Origin: DASSFZ01 sp035292585 | GTDB taxonomy: Bacteria; Chloroflexota; Anaerolineae; Fen-1058 | NCBI GenBank assembly: GCA_035292585.1 | Contig: DATDPU010000155.1 | Span: forward strand, 1-64,000 | Length of the DNA stretch: 64,000 nt | Direction of reading: 5' to 3' | In this document: piece after piece, positions 14,049 through 22,343 of the stretch | How positions within the stretch are numbered: the first letter of the stretch is position 1 | How the letters are laid out: every line of letters begins with the position of its first letter | Position numbers and translations under genes: made by a program | Notes under the pieces: model-generated | Told to the model about the DNA's origin: nothing | The model's input: only the letters and a program-made list of their open reading frames with translations | The model's database searches: none

Positions 14049-16148
14049 ATGATCGCGCTTGATTCGGTCGTCGGTGAACTGCACATCGTCAATGGTCGGC
14101 GGCAAAGTATAACGCCGTCCACCGGCGCGTTTACTGCGCCTCGACGCGGCGCGCGTGGCCGCCAGGAAGATACGCTGTTCATCCTGATCGACGCCGACGG
14201 TTCGTCGTCCTCGTCTATCCCCGAGCTCATTCAACACATCCACCAGACGTACTGGCATACGCCGGGCAGCGTGACGGCCGGGGTGCGCACCGCCATCGAG
14301 ACCGGCAACAACTGGCTGGTCGATCACAATCGGACGGCGGCCGGCTCGACGCGCGCCGGCGTCACCTGCGCCGTGCTGCGCGGCTCGGAGGTCTTCATCG
14401 CGCAGGCCGGGCCGTCGTGCGCCTACGTGGCCCACCAAGGTCGGCTGGAGCGCTTCCCGCGCGGCGATGTGGCGGGCAGCAGCCTGCCGCCGCTCGGCGT
14501 CGCGCGCGCCGTCGAAGTCCGTTACTCGCGCGCCGATCTGCAGCCCGGCGATATGCTGCTGTTGGTCGATGCCGATTTCCCGGCGCGGATGCCGGAGGAA
14601 GCGATCGCCTCGGCCATCGTGTACGTGGGTGTCGAGACCGCGCTGAACAACCTGGAACACCTGGCGGGCAGCGATAGTTTTCACGCCCTGGTGGTCGAGC
14701 TGGCAGCGGCGGCTCCGCTGGAAGCGTCTGTTCAAGCGGCCCTGCCACCGGCCCCCAGCCGATCCGCAGCGCGCGAGCCGCCAGCGCCGGAGCGCGCCCC
14801 CTCTCGCGCCCCTGGCGCGGCCGCGCCTCGCCCGGCTCCAGCGGTGGGCGAGTGGGCGGGCGCGTTGGGCAAAGGCGTGGCGCGCAGCGCCGGTTCGCTG
14901 GGCGCGGCCTTCGGCGCGCTCTTCCAGCGCACGTTGCCCGATCGGCCGGTGTCACGGCAGACCCGGCGGCGCGGGCCTGCGGCGCTGGAGCGGCATACCT
15001 CGCTGATGACGGCCATCGCCATCGGCATTCCCTTGATCGTCGCGCTCGTGGTCACGGCGATGTACCTGGACCGCAGCACGACCGCGCAAGTCGCAACGTT
15101 CCTCGACGACGCGCGCCAGTTGATCGCCGACGCCGACCGCGAGCCGACGCTCGACGCCAAGCGTGAGCGCTGGCAGGCCGCGCTGACGAAAGCGAACGCG
15201 GCCCTGGCGTTGGCGCCCGATGACCCGCTTGCGCTCGAGCTCCGCACGCAGACGCAAGCGCAGCTCGATCGACTCGATGGCACGCAGCGCGTGTCGCCGG
15301 TATTGCTGTACGATTTTGAGCAGGCCGGATCGCATCGGTTGGTGGCGCAGGGTGTGTCGCTGTTTGTGCTCGATCAGGCCGAGGGCCGCATCGATCGGTT
15401 GACGCTCAACAGCCGGGGCGATGGCATCGAGGGCGGCGAACCGGCGCTGGCGGCCGCCAAAGGCATCACCGTCGACGATCGGGTGGTGGGCGATCTGATC
15501 GATATCGCCTGGGTCGACGCCGGCGGCCAGCGCCAGAAGAGCGCGCTGATCGTGTTGGAGCGCGGCGGGCTGATCGAGTACGACCTGGCGTTTGGCCCGG
15601 CGGCGGTCCGTTTCGCCGAAGCGCCGGTGCGCACCGGCGCGCGCCGGCTCGACACGTTCGAAGGCAACCTGTATATCCTCGATGTGATCGAGCGGCAGAT
15701 CTGGAAATATCTCGCGGCGGCCGATGGCTATACCGCGCTGCCGGAAGTGTATTTCCAGACGCCGCCGTCCGGCATCGAGACCGCCATCGATCTGGCGATC
15801 GACGGCAACGTGTATATCCTGTTGACGAACGGCACGGTGTATAAGTATCGCGGAGGCAGTGAAGCGCCGTTCAGCGTGAGCGGCTTGCCGGAGCCGCTCG
15901 GCCGGCCGGTTGCCGTGTCGGTCGATCCGTATACCCCGACCGATAGCGGGGTGTATATCGCCGATGTTGCCGGCGCGCGAATTGTGCATTTCACCGCCGA
16001 CGGCCAGTTTGTGCGCCAGGTGCGCGCGGTCGGCGGCGAGTTCGCTGCGCTCGAAGATTTGCTGGTCGATGAGCGCGCCGGCCGCCTGTACGTGATTAGC
16101 GGCGGGCGTTTGTACTCAGCCGCACTTCCGCCTGCGATTCCCCGTTAA
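14049..16148 (+). CDS. Membrane protein with PP2C-like N-domain and propeller-like C-domain
   Basis: A 699-residue protein with three parts. Residues 1-230 resemble a degenerate PP2C phosphatase fold (RRGARGRQEDTLFILIDADG, RAGVTCAVLRGSEVFIAQAG, LQPGDMLLLVDADF), but the full set of metal-binding Asp residues is not evident. A Pro/Ala-rich linker (about 235-285) leads to one membrane segment (about 320-342, MTAIAIGIPLIVALVVTAMY). The exported part has a TPR-like stretch (residues 350-415) and then repeats such as FEGNLYILDVIERQIWKY and DSGVYIADVAGARIVHF, typical of NHL-like propellers. The arrangement suggests a trans-envelope sensor or scaffold. No function is assigned. It starts without a clear ribosome site. 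Confidence 0.7.
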   Translation: MIALDSVVGELHIVNGRRQSITPSTGAFTAPRRGARGRQEDTLFILIDADGSSSSSIPELIQHIHQTYWHTPGSVTAGVRTAIETGNNWLVDHNRTAAGSTRAGVTCAVLRGSEVFIAQAGPSCAYVAHQGRLERFPRGDVAGSSLPPLGVARAVEVRYSRADLQPGDMLLLVDADFPARMPEEAIASAIVYVGVETALNNLEHLAGSDSFHALVVELAAAAPLEASVQAALPPAPSRSAAREPPAPERAPSRAPGAAAPRPAPAVGEWAGALGKGVARSAGSLGAAFGALFQRTLPDRPVSRQTRRRGPAALERHTSLMTAIAIGIPLIVALVVTAMYLDRSTTAQVATFLDDARQLIADADREPTLDAKRERWQAALTKANAALALAPDDPLALELRTQTQAQLDRLDGTQRVSPVLLYDFEQAGSHRLVAQGVSLFVLDQAEGRIDRLTLNSRGDGIEGGEPALAAAKGITVDDRVVGDLIDIAWVDAGGQRQKSALIVLERGGLIEYDLAFGPAAVRFAEAPVRTGARRLDTFEGNLYILDVIERQIWKYLAAADGYTALPEVYFQTPPSGIETAIDLAIDGNVYILLTNGTVYKYRGGSEAPFSVSGLPEPLGRPVAVSVDPYTPTDSGVYIADVAGARIVHFTADGQFVRQVRAVGGEFAALEDLLVDERAGRLYVISGGRLYSAALPPAIPR

Positions 16149-16492
16149 GCCTCGACGTAACTCCAAAATACGCTTTATCAGCAGCCGTTTGTATCCCGAC
16201 CTATATCTTTTTGCGCCATTTCTATATCGAAGATATATAGCCAGTGGCCGGGTTTGATGTTATTGATACTAGGTGATCCTGCTCAGTGATGCGGGGTTCG
16301 GACGGCAGTTGGACTGCCGTCCGCTGCAGTGCAACTGCGGCGGGAACTATGCGGTTTGATGTTATTGATACTAGGTGATCCTGCTCAGTGACCGAGCTGT
16401 ATTGCCCGCTGTCCGCCCCACAACCGCCGCTCGCCCGGCGCCGTGCAGGGATGAAGGGCGGCGGGAACTATGCAATTTCGAGAGGAGGAGCA
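16149..16492. other. Intergenic region 16149-16492 with duplicated segment
   Basis: 344 bases without a gene. It holds a 39-bp direct repeat (16251-16289 and 16353-16391), a palindromic element between the copies, and a second shared tract GGCGGGAACTATGC ending each unit (near 16352 and 16473). Confidence 0.75.
16251..16391 (+). repeat. Identical 39-bp direct repeats
   Basis: The 39-base segment starting GGTTTGATGTTATTGATACT at 16251 recurs without change at 16353. The 63 bases between hold a palindrome (GGACGGCAGTTGGACTGCCG) and GCAGTGCAACTGC. The AT-rich repeats differ from the GC-rich surroundings. Confidence 0.9.
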
Positions 16493-16726
16493 ATGTCCAC
16501 ACAACCTGCAGAGCACCAGTTTTACAGTTACACGTTTGAGACGGAAGACGAAGCGAAGCGTTTTGTCCGCCTGGCTTATAAGGCAGGTTACGTTCTCGAA
16601 CGCGCTGGCAATAAGATCACCTGTACCTCGAACACCTACGCCGTGGTGAGCCAGCAGCCCGATATGCCGCAGGCAGTTCAATCCGATGACCCCGTGTTCA
16701 ACGCAGAGGCAGCCGTAAGGTCGTGA
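16493..16726 (+). CDS. Small hypothetical protein
   Basis: A 77-residue protein not recognised as a known family. GAGAGGAGGAG precedes the ATG at 16493, a near-ideal ribosome site, so expression is likely. The sequence has an ordered centre (FYSYTFETEDEAKRFVRLAY, AGYVLERAGNKITC) that reads like a small beta-alpha-beta fold, followed by a disordered tail. A strong terminator follows at 16759. It stands alone between repeats. Confidence 0.7.
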   Translation: MSTQPAEHQFYSYTFETEDEAKRFVRLAYKAGYVLERAGNKITCTSNTYAVVSQQPDMPQAVQSDDPVFNAEAAVRS

Positions 16727-16758
16727 AGCCGTCCAGCTCACATCCATGTGTCACGCCG

Positions 16759-16790
16759 CCGGGGTCGAGAACGCTCGACCCCGGTTCATT
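16759..16790 (+). terminator. Intrinsic terminator after the small gene
   Basis: CCGGGGTCGAG, loop AACG, CTCGACCCCGG, then TTCATTTGT. Confidence 0.8.
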
Positions 16791-16952
16791 TGTCCGTCAA
16801 GGTCAGGCAGATGGGGCGGGCAGAAGCCACGCCTTAAACGGTTTTTGACCTTTGGCGTCATCGGCCCTAAAATTACCTCGCCCAATTTGAACAACTGTCG
16901 GTGAACGGTCTAGCCGCATCAACACTGAAAGCGGAGACTGGGAGGTGGAGCA

Positions 16953-17600
16953 GTGAACTGTTGCGGCTCGCCGAATGGGTTGGACAAAGTTTTCGACGAA
17001 TCGCTCGCCCGCGATGATGTATCGCGCTACCTGCGCCAGGGACTCGATAAGCCCGCCCACCTGGTCGTGTCGGCGCTGGCGGCGCAAGGCATCGCGGGCG
17101 CGAGCGTGTTGGAGGTCGGCAGCGGCGTCGGCGCGCTGCATCTGGAGCTGTTGAAGTCCGGCGCGGCGCGCGCCACCTCGGTCGATCTAGCGCCGGCATA
17201 TATCGAGACGGCGCAGCGCCTGGCTGCACGGCTCGGTTTCGCGAATGCCGTCGAGCATCACTTGCTCGATTTTGCGCGGCAGTCGAACGAAGTTGCCGAG
17301 GCCGACGTGGTGGTGATGAATCGGGTAGTGTGTTGTTATCCCGATATGCCGGCGTTGGTCACGGCGGCCGCCGGGCATGCCCGGCGGCTGGTGGCGCTCA
17401 CGTTTCCGCGCGATGTGTGGTGGATGCGACTGGGCGGCAAGCTGATGAACGTGTGGATGACGATCACGCGCAACACTTTCCGTTTTTACCTGCACCCACC
17501 CTCCGAGATCGTGGCGACGGTGAAACAAGCCGGGCTGGCGCCGGTCTTCCAGAGGCGATCGGGGCCGTGGAACATCGCCGTCTTTCGGCGTGAGCATTAA
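16953..17600 (+). CDS. SAM-dependent class I methyltransferase
   Basis: The 215-residue product has the Rossmann methyltransferase core: motif I SVLEVGSGVGALHLELL (about 51-67), acidic motif II ATSVDLAPAYIETAQ, and motif IV EADVVVMNRVVCCYPD. The C-terminal half with NVWMTITRNTFRFYLHPPSEI and RRSGPWNIAVFRR resembles methyltransferases of the magnesium-protoporphyrin O-methyltransferase (BchM/ChlM) type, but this is not enough to assign that reaction and no bacteriochlorophyll genes are nearby. Start is GTG at 16953 with GGGAGGTGGAG just before it. The Cys pair at the N-terminus (NCCGSPNG) is unusual. Confidence 0.8.
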   Translation: MNCCGSPNGLDKVFDESLARDDVSRYLRQGLDKPAHLVVSALAAQGIAGASVLEVGSGVGALHLELLKSGAARATSVDLAPAYIETAQRLAARLGFANAVEHHLLDFARQSNEVAEADVVVMNRVVCCYPDMPALVTAAAGHARRLVALTFPRDVWWMRLGGKLMNVWMTITRNTFRFYLHPPSEIVATVKQAGLAPVFQRRSGPWNIAVFRREH

Positions 17601-17609
17601 TCACGTCTG

Positions 17610-17664
17610 TACCTGTCTACCTGCTACCTGTTTACCATTACCCCGTACACAGGTAGACAGGTAA
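17610..17664. repeat. Inverted repeat, CAGGTAGACAGGT family
   Basis: ACCTGTCTACCTG and CAGGTAGACAGGT face each other between the convergent methyltransferase and PfkB genes. A partial copy (ACACAGGTAGCAGGTA) lies after rny at 42623. It could act as a bidirectional terminator. Confidence 0.6.
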
Positions 17665-17670
17665 CAGGTA

Positions 17671-18492
17671 TTAACGCAGTAGCCGCGCCGGGCCGATCTC
17701 GCCGATCATCTCGGCGGCCAGCGCGATGCCGGCTTGCGCGGCTATCACCGCATCTTCTCCGCGCGCTAACCCCGCCAGGACGGTTCCACACAATGTATCG
17801 CCCGCGCCGGTCGGATCGAGTTCATGCGCCGGCCGACCGGGAATGTGCGTGACGCCATCGCCTTCGATGACGAGCGCTCCCTGCGCGCCGAGTGTGACGA
17901 ACAGAGTGTGCCCGGATCGTGTGCGCGCCGCATCGATGCTGCCGAAGAGCAAGTGGGCCTCGTTCTCGTTCATGAAAAAGAGATCGACGGCCTCGAATAG
18001 CGCGCGGGCCTGATCCGGCTCGGCCATGATCGACCGGGCGTAAATGCCGGCCGAGATGCGAGCCGCGCCGCGCGCCCGACACGCCTGCGCGAACCTCAAC
18101 TGGCGTTCAGCCGTGCTCAGCGCCGCAACATGGACGATCGACGCGCCGAGCAGATCGGGCGGGAGCAGGTCGGGTGTGAGCGCGCTTTCCGCGCCCCACG
18201 CGGCATCGATCAGCGTGGCGCGTCCGCCGCCGTGATGCGCGATCTCCAGGCGTGGCAGCCGATCGGGCGAAACGGCCGGGCCGATCCAGATGAGTCGATC
18301 GGCGGCGGGTTTCAGGGGATCGGGCAGGGGCTCGGGTCGAGGCGCGAACAGACCGGCGTGCGCGCCGGCGCGCTGCGCCGCGAGCGCCGTGTATAGTCCA
18401 GCTCCGCCCGGCGCTGATACGGTCTGCCCGATCAAGTGCAGCACATCCAACGAGGCAACGCCGATGACGAGCACATCGCAAGTAGCGGGCAT
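17671..18492 (-). CDS. PfkB-family sugar/nucleoside kinase
   Basis: A 273-residue ribokinase-like carbohydrate kinase. The C-terminal PfkB signature is clear: ELDPTGAGDTLCGTVLAGL, with the catalytic Asp in DPTGAGD and the anion hole formed by the Gly residues. The N-terminal glycine motif appears as SAPGGAGLYTALAAQRAGA. It is shorter than ribokinase (about 300) and the lid region is reduced. ATP-dependent phosphorylation of a small sugar or nucleoside is expected; the substrate cannot be told. It begins 14 bases after the stop of the kinase-ATPase-TPR gene and is probably co-transcribed with it. Confidence 0.85.
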   Translation of the reverse strand: MPATCDVLVIGVASLDVLHLIGQTVSAPGGAGLYTALAAQRAGAHAGLFAPRPEPLPDPLKPAADRLIWIGPAVSPDRLPRLEIAHHGGGRATLIDAAWGAESALTPDLLPPDLLGASIVHVAALSTAERQLRFAQACRARGAARISAGIYARSIMAEPDQARALFEAVDLFFMNENEAHLLFGSIDAARTRSGHTLFVTLGAQGALVIEGDGVTHIPGRPAHELDPTGAGDTLCGTVLAGLARGEDAVIAAQAGIALAAEMIGEIGPARLLR

Positions 18493-18506
18493 ACGTGGAA
18501 GAAGAC

Positions 18507-21500
18507 TCAGCCGCGCGCTTCGCGCACCATGCGAACCGGCTGCGAGCGGAGAAACGACGCCTTGAGCTCAACGTCTTCGATTTGCGCGGCAAGCGCGTCG
18601 TAAACGCCGAGCGCCTGATCGAATGCCTCGCGGGCCGGGCTGGATTGCCCCGCTGCGGCCCGCGCCTGGCCGAGACTGCCGAGCGCGCGCGCCTGGTCAA
18701 ATGGACGGTTCAACTTCGCCCAACCCTGAGCCGCACGCCGATAGTATTCCGCCGCCTCGACCGGGTTGCCTTCCGCGTGCGCCACAACTCCATGTCCCTG
18801 GGCGAGCATGGTATCGGTTTTCAGGATGCGCCACTGCCGGTCGGCGCGCTCCAGCCGGGGCAGGCAGGCGCGGGCCGCGTCGAGCGCGTCGGGTGTTGTC
18901 TGAGCGGCGAACCATTGACAGGCGAACAAGATCGCCGCGCCGCACTGCCACTCCAGATAAGGATTCCGGTCGATCCGATCGAGATACTTATTTAAGGCTT
19001 GCGCCGTCTCGGTCTGCAAGCCCAGCGCCGCATACGCCCGCGCCAGCTGATGCAGATGCGGCACGATCGTTTGGATCTCATCCCACTGCATCGCCTGCGG
19101 CAGCGTTTGCTCCAGTTCTTGCCGCGCCGCCTCGGGCCGGCCCAGATCGTTATTCAATCGGGCGCTGGTCTCAGCCGACCAGATTGACCATGAGCCTAGC
19201 GTGAATTCGGTGAGCTGCGGCCAGCGGGCCAGCGCCGCCGACCATTGTCCCGCGAGCCAGTCGAGTTCCAAGAGGTGACGGTAGGCGACGCCGGCGAAGG
19301 GCAGCGCCTGCACGCGCGTGGCGTAGGCGAGCAGTTCTTCAAATGTCTGCCGCGCCTCCTCGTAGCGGCACAGCCCGATCAGCGCTTCACCCCGGTTGTT
19401 AGCCGCCCGGCAGGCGTCGTGCGGCATGCCCAGCGCCAGCGCGCGGCGCCAGCTGTCTTGCAGCATCGCCGCGCCGCGCTCCGGGTCTCGATCGTAGACT
19501 TGAATGCGGGCCGAGCCGATATTGTTGAGCGCGTGCATGACGACCTGTTCTGCGCCCAGCCGCTCCGCCAGCGCCAGCGCCCGCTCGCCCCAGGCAATAG
19601 CCTGGTCGAAATCGGCGGCCAGCATGTGCATCTGCGCGATCGAGCTGAACGCCCAGGCCAGCTCGGCCGTCTCCGGGCCTTGCTCCAGGATCGCGAGCGC
19701 ATGTTGATAGTGCTCCAGCGCCGCCCGGCGATCGGCCAGTTCCCAGTACAGGCGGCCGATCATGCGCTGCATCTCGCCGGCCTTGACGCGAGTGCCTAAC
19801 GCCTCAAAGGCCGTGTAGGCGGATTCGAGCGTTGCCAGTGCGCCGCGCGTGTCGAACGTGATCCATTGGCACTCGCCGAGTTTGTGCAGGAGCTCGGCGC
19901 GCTCGGCCGACTCGGTCTCCGGGCAACGTTCGAGCGCGGCCGTGTAATGTCGCAGGGCGTCTTGCAGCGCGACGAGCCGCCGGGCGCGGTCGCCCGCGTG
20001 CACGTAGTATCGCCGGGATTGCTCCTCGGCGCCGGCCTGATCGAAGTGATAGGCGAGCACCTCGTAGTCGTCCGGGCGCAGCGCCTGGATCGCCGCCGCG
20101 ACACGCCGATGCAAGCGCTGGCGGCGCAGGCTGCTGATGCTTTCGCGCAGCGCCGCCGGGACGAGCGCGTGGGCGAAGGCAAACGTCGTGCGCGGCGAGC
20201 CGGGGCGCCGGACCTCGCCGATCAGCTGCGCGCGCTCGGCGCTTTCCAGCGCATCGATCAGCGCATCGTCTGTCGCGTCGCTCGCCTGGTTCAGCACATC
20301 GAAATCGAACTCGCGCCCGAAGATGGCGGCCAGCCGCAACACGTCTTGGGCTAACGTGGGAAGTTTGGCGATGCGCGCCTGGATGGTCACCCGCACGCTC
20401 TGCGGAACTTGAATCTCGTCCATGCTCGGCCGGCGCCAGCGCCCGTCGGCGTGATAGAGTTTTCCGTCTTCGATCAACGCCTTGCAGACTTCCTCGATGA
20501 AGAAGGGATTGCCTTCCGTCTCCCGATAGATGCCGTCGAGAAATTCGGGCGTGATATCTTCGGCGAACATCGCCGCCAGCAGGTCGCGCGTCTGCTCGAG
20601 CGTGAGCCGGCCCAGCTTGACGCGAGTCGCCAATCGTTCGCGGTTCAGGTCGAGCAGCACTTCGTTGAGGGCGCGCGCCTCGTCCAGCTCGACTTCGCGA
20701 TACGTCAGCATAAGCAGCACTCGGAGTTTGAGCCTGGCGGCGCGGCGGGCCAAATGGCGCAACAGGATCAGCGTGCCGCCGTCGGCCCAGTGCGCGTCGT
20801 CGAGCGCGAGCAGCACGGGCGCGCGGGCGGCGAGCGCCGCGCATAGCTTGACGACGCTCTCGAACAGCCGCTGCTGATCGGCCTGCGGATCGAGCGGCGG
20901 GTTAGGGGGAACGTCGGGATAGCGCAGGGCCAGGTCGGGGGTCAGCGTGATGAGATCGGCCAGAACAGAAGGGGAAAGACCTGCCAGGTCTCCAAGACTT
21001 GGCAGGTCTACGATGTTTTGGATGATGTGCGCGATCGGCGCGTAGGGCGCGCCGCCTTCGGCGTAGCACTCGCCCAGCAACACCGTCGCGCCGGATACCT
21101 GCGCCCGATCGGCCAGCTCGCGCGCCAGCCGCGTTTTGCCGATGCCCGGCTCGCCGCTGACGAGCAACACGCTGCTCTCGCCGCTCAACGCTTTCTGCCA
21201 GAGCGCGCGCGCTTCAGTCAGTTCGCGTTCGCGCGCCACGAGTCGCCCGCGCACAATCCGGTCGAGCAGCAATGTCGGGATCGACGTTGAAGCGCTGTCC
21301 CCACTGTCCAGCGCCTGGCGCACTTCGGCTGCGGAGGCGGGTCGATCGTCGGGTCGTTTGCTCAGCAAGCGTAGGATGAGCGCATCGAGCGCCGGCGGAA
21401 TCTCAGGGTTGTAGGTGCTGGGTGGGACCGGCGGGGCGTGCAGATGTTGGGAGATGATCGTGAGCGGATCGTCGCCGGTGAAGGGCAGCCGGCCGGCGCT

Positions 21501-22142
21501 GAGTTCGTATAGCACGACGCCAAGCGCATACAGATCGGTGCGGCCGTCGATCGCCTGCCCCAGAGCCTGCTCAGGCGCTAGATAGAACACCGTGCCGACG
21601 AGCGCGCCCTCGGCCGTCAGCCGCGAGGCCCCAGAGCGCGCCAGGCCGAAGTCCATAAGTTTCACCCTCACGGGTTGGGATGGCAGTTCAACTGCCATCC
21701 CAGCAGGCTCGATGACGAGGATGTTTTCCGGCTTGATATCGCGGTGCACGATGCCCTGCGCGTGCGCGTGGTCGAGCGCGTCGCAGACCTGGCGTGCGAT
21801 CACGAGCAACTCGCCGATCGTGGCCGGACGGCGGCTGTAAAGCGATTCACCCTCGACCAGCTCCATCACGATGAAGGGGACGCCGCTTGCTCCCGGCGTC
21901 GCGGGGTCTGTCTCGCCCGCATCGTGCACGGTCACGATGTTGGGATGGTTGAGCCGGGCCGCCGCTTGCGCCTCGCGCAACAGGCGGGCGCGCCCGTCAG
22001 TGCCCAGCCGCGTCTCGCTCAGCAGTTTGACGGCGACGGCGCGATCGAGCAACTCGTCGTGGGCGCGATACACGACACCCATGCCGCCCTGACCCAGCTC
22101 GGTCTCGATGCGATAGCGGTTTTGGATAGTGGCGCCAATCAT
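18507..22142 (-). CDS. Ser/Thr kinase-AAA ATPase-TPR signalling protein (copy 1)
   Basis: A 1211-residue multi-domain regulator. Residues 1-275 are a Hanks-type kinase: GQGGMG (17-22), Lys 39 in AVKLL, HRDIKPEN (133-140), DFGLAR (164-169) and APEQ. Residues about 300-700 are a STAND/AAA ATPase with Walker A GEPGIGKTRLA (about 330) and Walker B LLALDDAHWAD (about 447), and the rest is TPR-like helical repeats. The architecture recalls PknK. Residues 145-157 (EPAGMAVELPSQP) are an insertion encoded by a palindrome between the catalytic loop and DFG, and a second palindrome lies near 20977-21009. The start (MIGATIQNRYRIE) is chosen by comparison with the paralogue. A PfkB gene follows immediately. 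Confidence 0.9.
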   Translation of the reverse strand: MIGATIQNRYRIETELGQGGMGVVYRAHDELLDRAVAVKLLSETRLGTDGRARLLREAQAAARLNHPNIVTVHDAGETDPATPGASGVPFIVMELVEGESLYSRRPATIGELLVIARQVCDALDHAHAQGIVHRDIKPENILVIEPAGMAVELPSQPVRVKLMDFGLARSGASRLTAEGALVGTVFYLAPEQALGQAIDGRTDLYALGVVLYELSAGRLPFTGDDPLTIISQHLHAPPVPPSTYNPEIPPALDALILRLLSKRPDDRPASAAEVRQALDSGDSASTSIPTLLLDRIVRGRLVARERELTEARALWQKALSGESSVLLVSGEPGIGKTRLARELADRAQVSGATVLLGECYAEGGAPYAPIAHIIQNIVDLPSLGDLAGLSPSVLADLITLTPDLALRYPDVPPNPPLDPQADQQRLFESVVKLCAALAARAPVLLALDDAHWADGGTLILLRHLARRAARLKLRVLLMLTYREVELDEARALNEVLLDLNRERLATRVKLGRLTLEQTRDLLAAMFAEDITPEFLDGIYRETEGNPFFIEEVCKALIEDGKLYHADGRWRRPSMDEIQVPQSVRVTIQARIAKLPTLAQDVLRLAAIFGREFDFDVLNQASDATDDALIDALESAERAQLIGEVRRPGSPRTTFAFAHALVPAALRESISSLRRQRLHRRVAAAIQALRPDDYEVLAYHFDQAGAEEQSRRYYVHAGDRARRLVALQDALRHYTAALERCPETESAERAELLHKLGECQWITFDTRGALATLESAYTAFEALGTRVKAGEMQRMIGRLYWELADRRAALEHYQHALAILEQGPETAELAWAFSSIAQMHMLAADFDQAIAWGERALALAERLGAEQVVMHALNNIGSARIQVYDRDPERGAAMLQDSWRRALALGMPHDACRAANNRGEALIGLCRYEEARQTFEELLAYATRVQALPFAGVAYRHLLELDWLAGQWSAALARWPQLTEFTLGSWSIWSAETSARLNNDLGRPEAARQELEQTLPQAMQWDEIQTIVPHLHQLARAYAALGLQTETAQALNKYLDRIDRNPYLEWQCGAAILFACQWFAAQTTPDALDAARACLPRLERADRQWRILKTDTMLAQGHGVVAHAEGNPVEAAEYYRRAAQGWAKLNRPFDQARALGSLGQARAAAGQSSPAREAFDQALGVYDALAAQIEDVELKASFLRSQPVRMVREARG
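20977..21009. repeat. Palindrome inside the kinase gene, AGACCTGCCA ends
   Basis: AGACCTGCCA (20977-20986) and TGGCAGGTCT (21000-21009) are perfect inverted arms inside the ATPase region; they encode parts of VDLPSLGDLAGLSP. Related to the repeat at 3282. Confidence 0.75.
21677..21703. repeat. In-frame palindrome in the kinase catalytic region (copy 1)
   Basis: Thirteen-base arms TGGGATGGCAGTT and AACTGCCATCCCA around one central base. It encodes part of EPAGMAVELPSQP. The paralogous gene has the same structure at 25540-25566 with a paired base change. Confidence 0.9.
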
Positions 22143-22343
22143 TGTGTAATCTATGACGGAAGACGAAGGACGCGAAAGCACGTCGTAACGACTCACTTGC
22201 CCCCGCAGCGTACCCTCTTGCAGAGGGCAGGTCGGAGTGGGGTCAGTCGTTCCAGCGACTAAAGTCGCTACCACGACAGCCTTTCTTCGCTACGCTATAA
22301 GGGTGGGTGACCAAAGACGAAGGACGAATGCTTTGGTCTTTCG

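Noticed and set aside
16251..16391. CRISPR mini-array
   Set aside because: Only two 39-base repeats and a spacer that is itself a dispersed palindrome; no cas genes in the window.
16953..17600. Magnesium-protoporphyrin O-methyltransferase (bchM)
   Set aside because: The resemblance is general; no bacteriochlorophyll genes are near and the substrate region cannot be confirmed.
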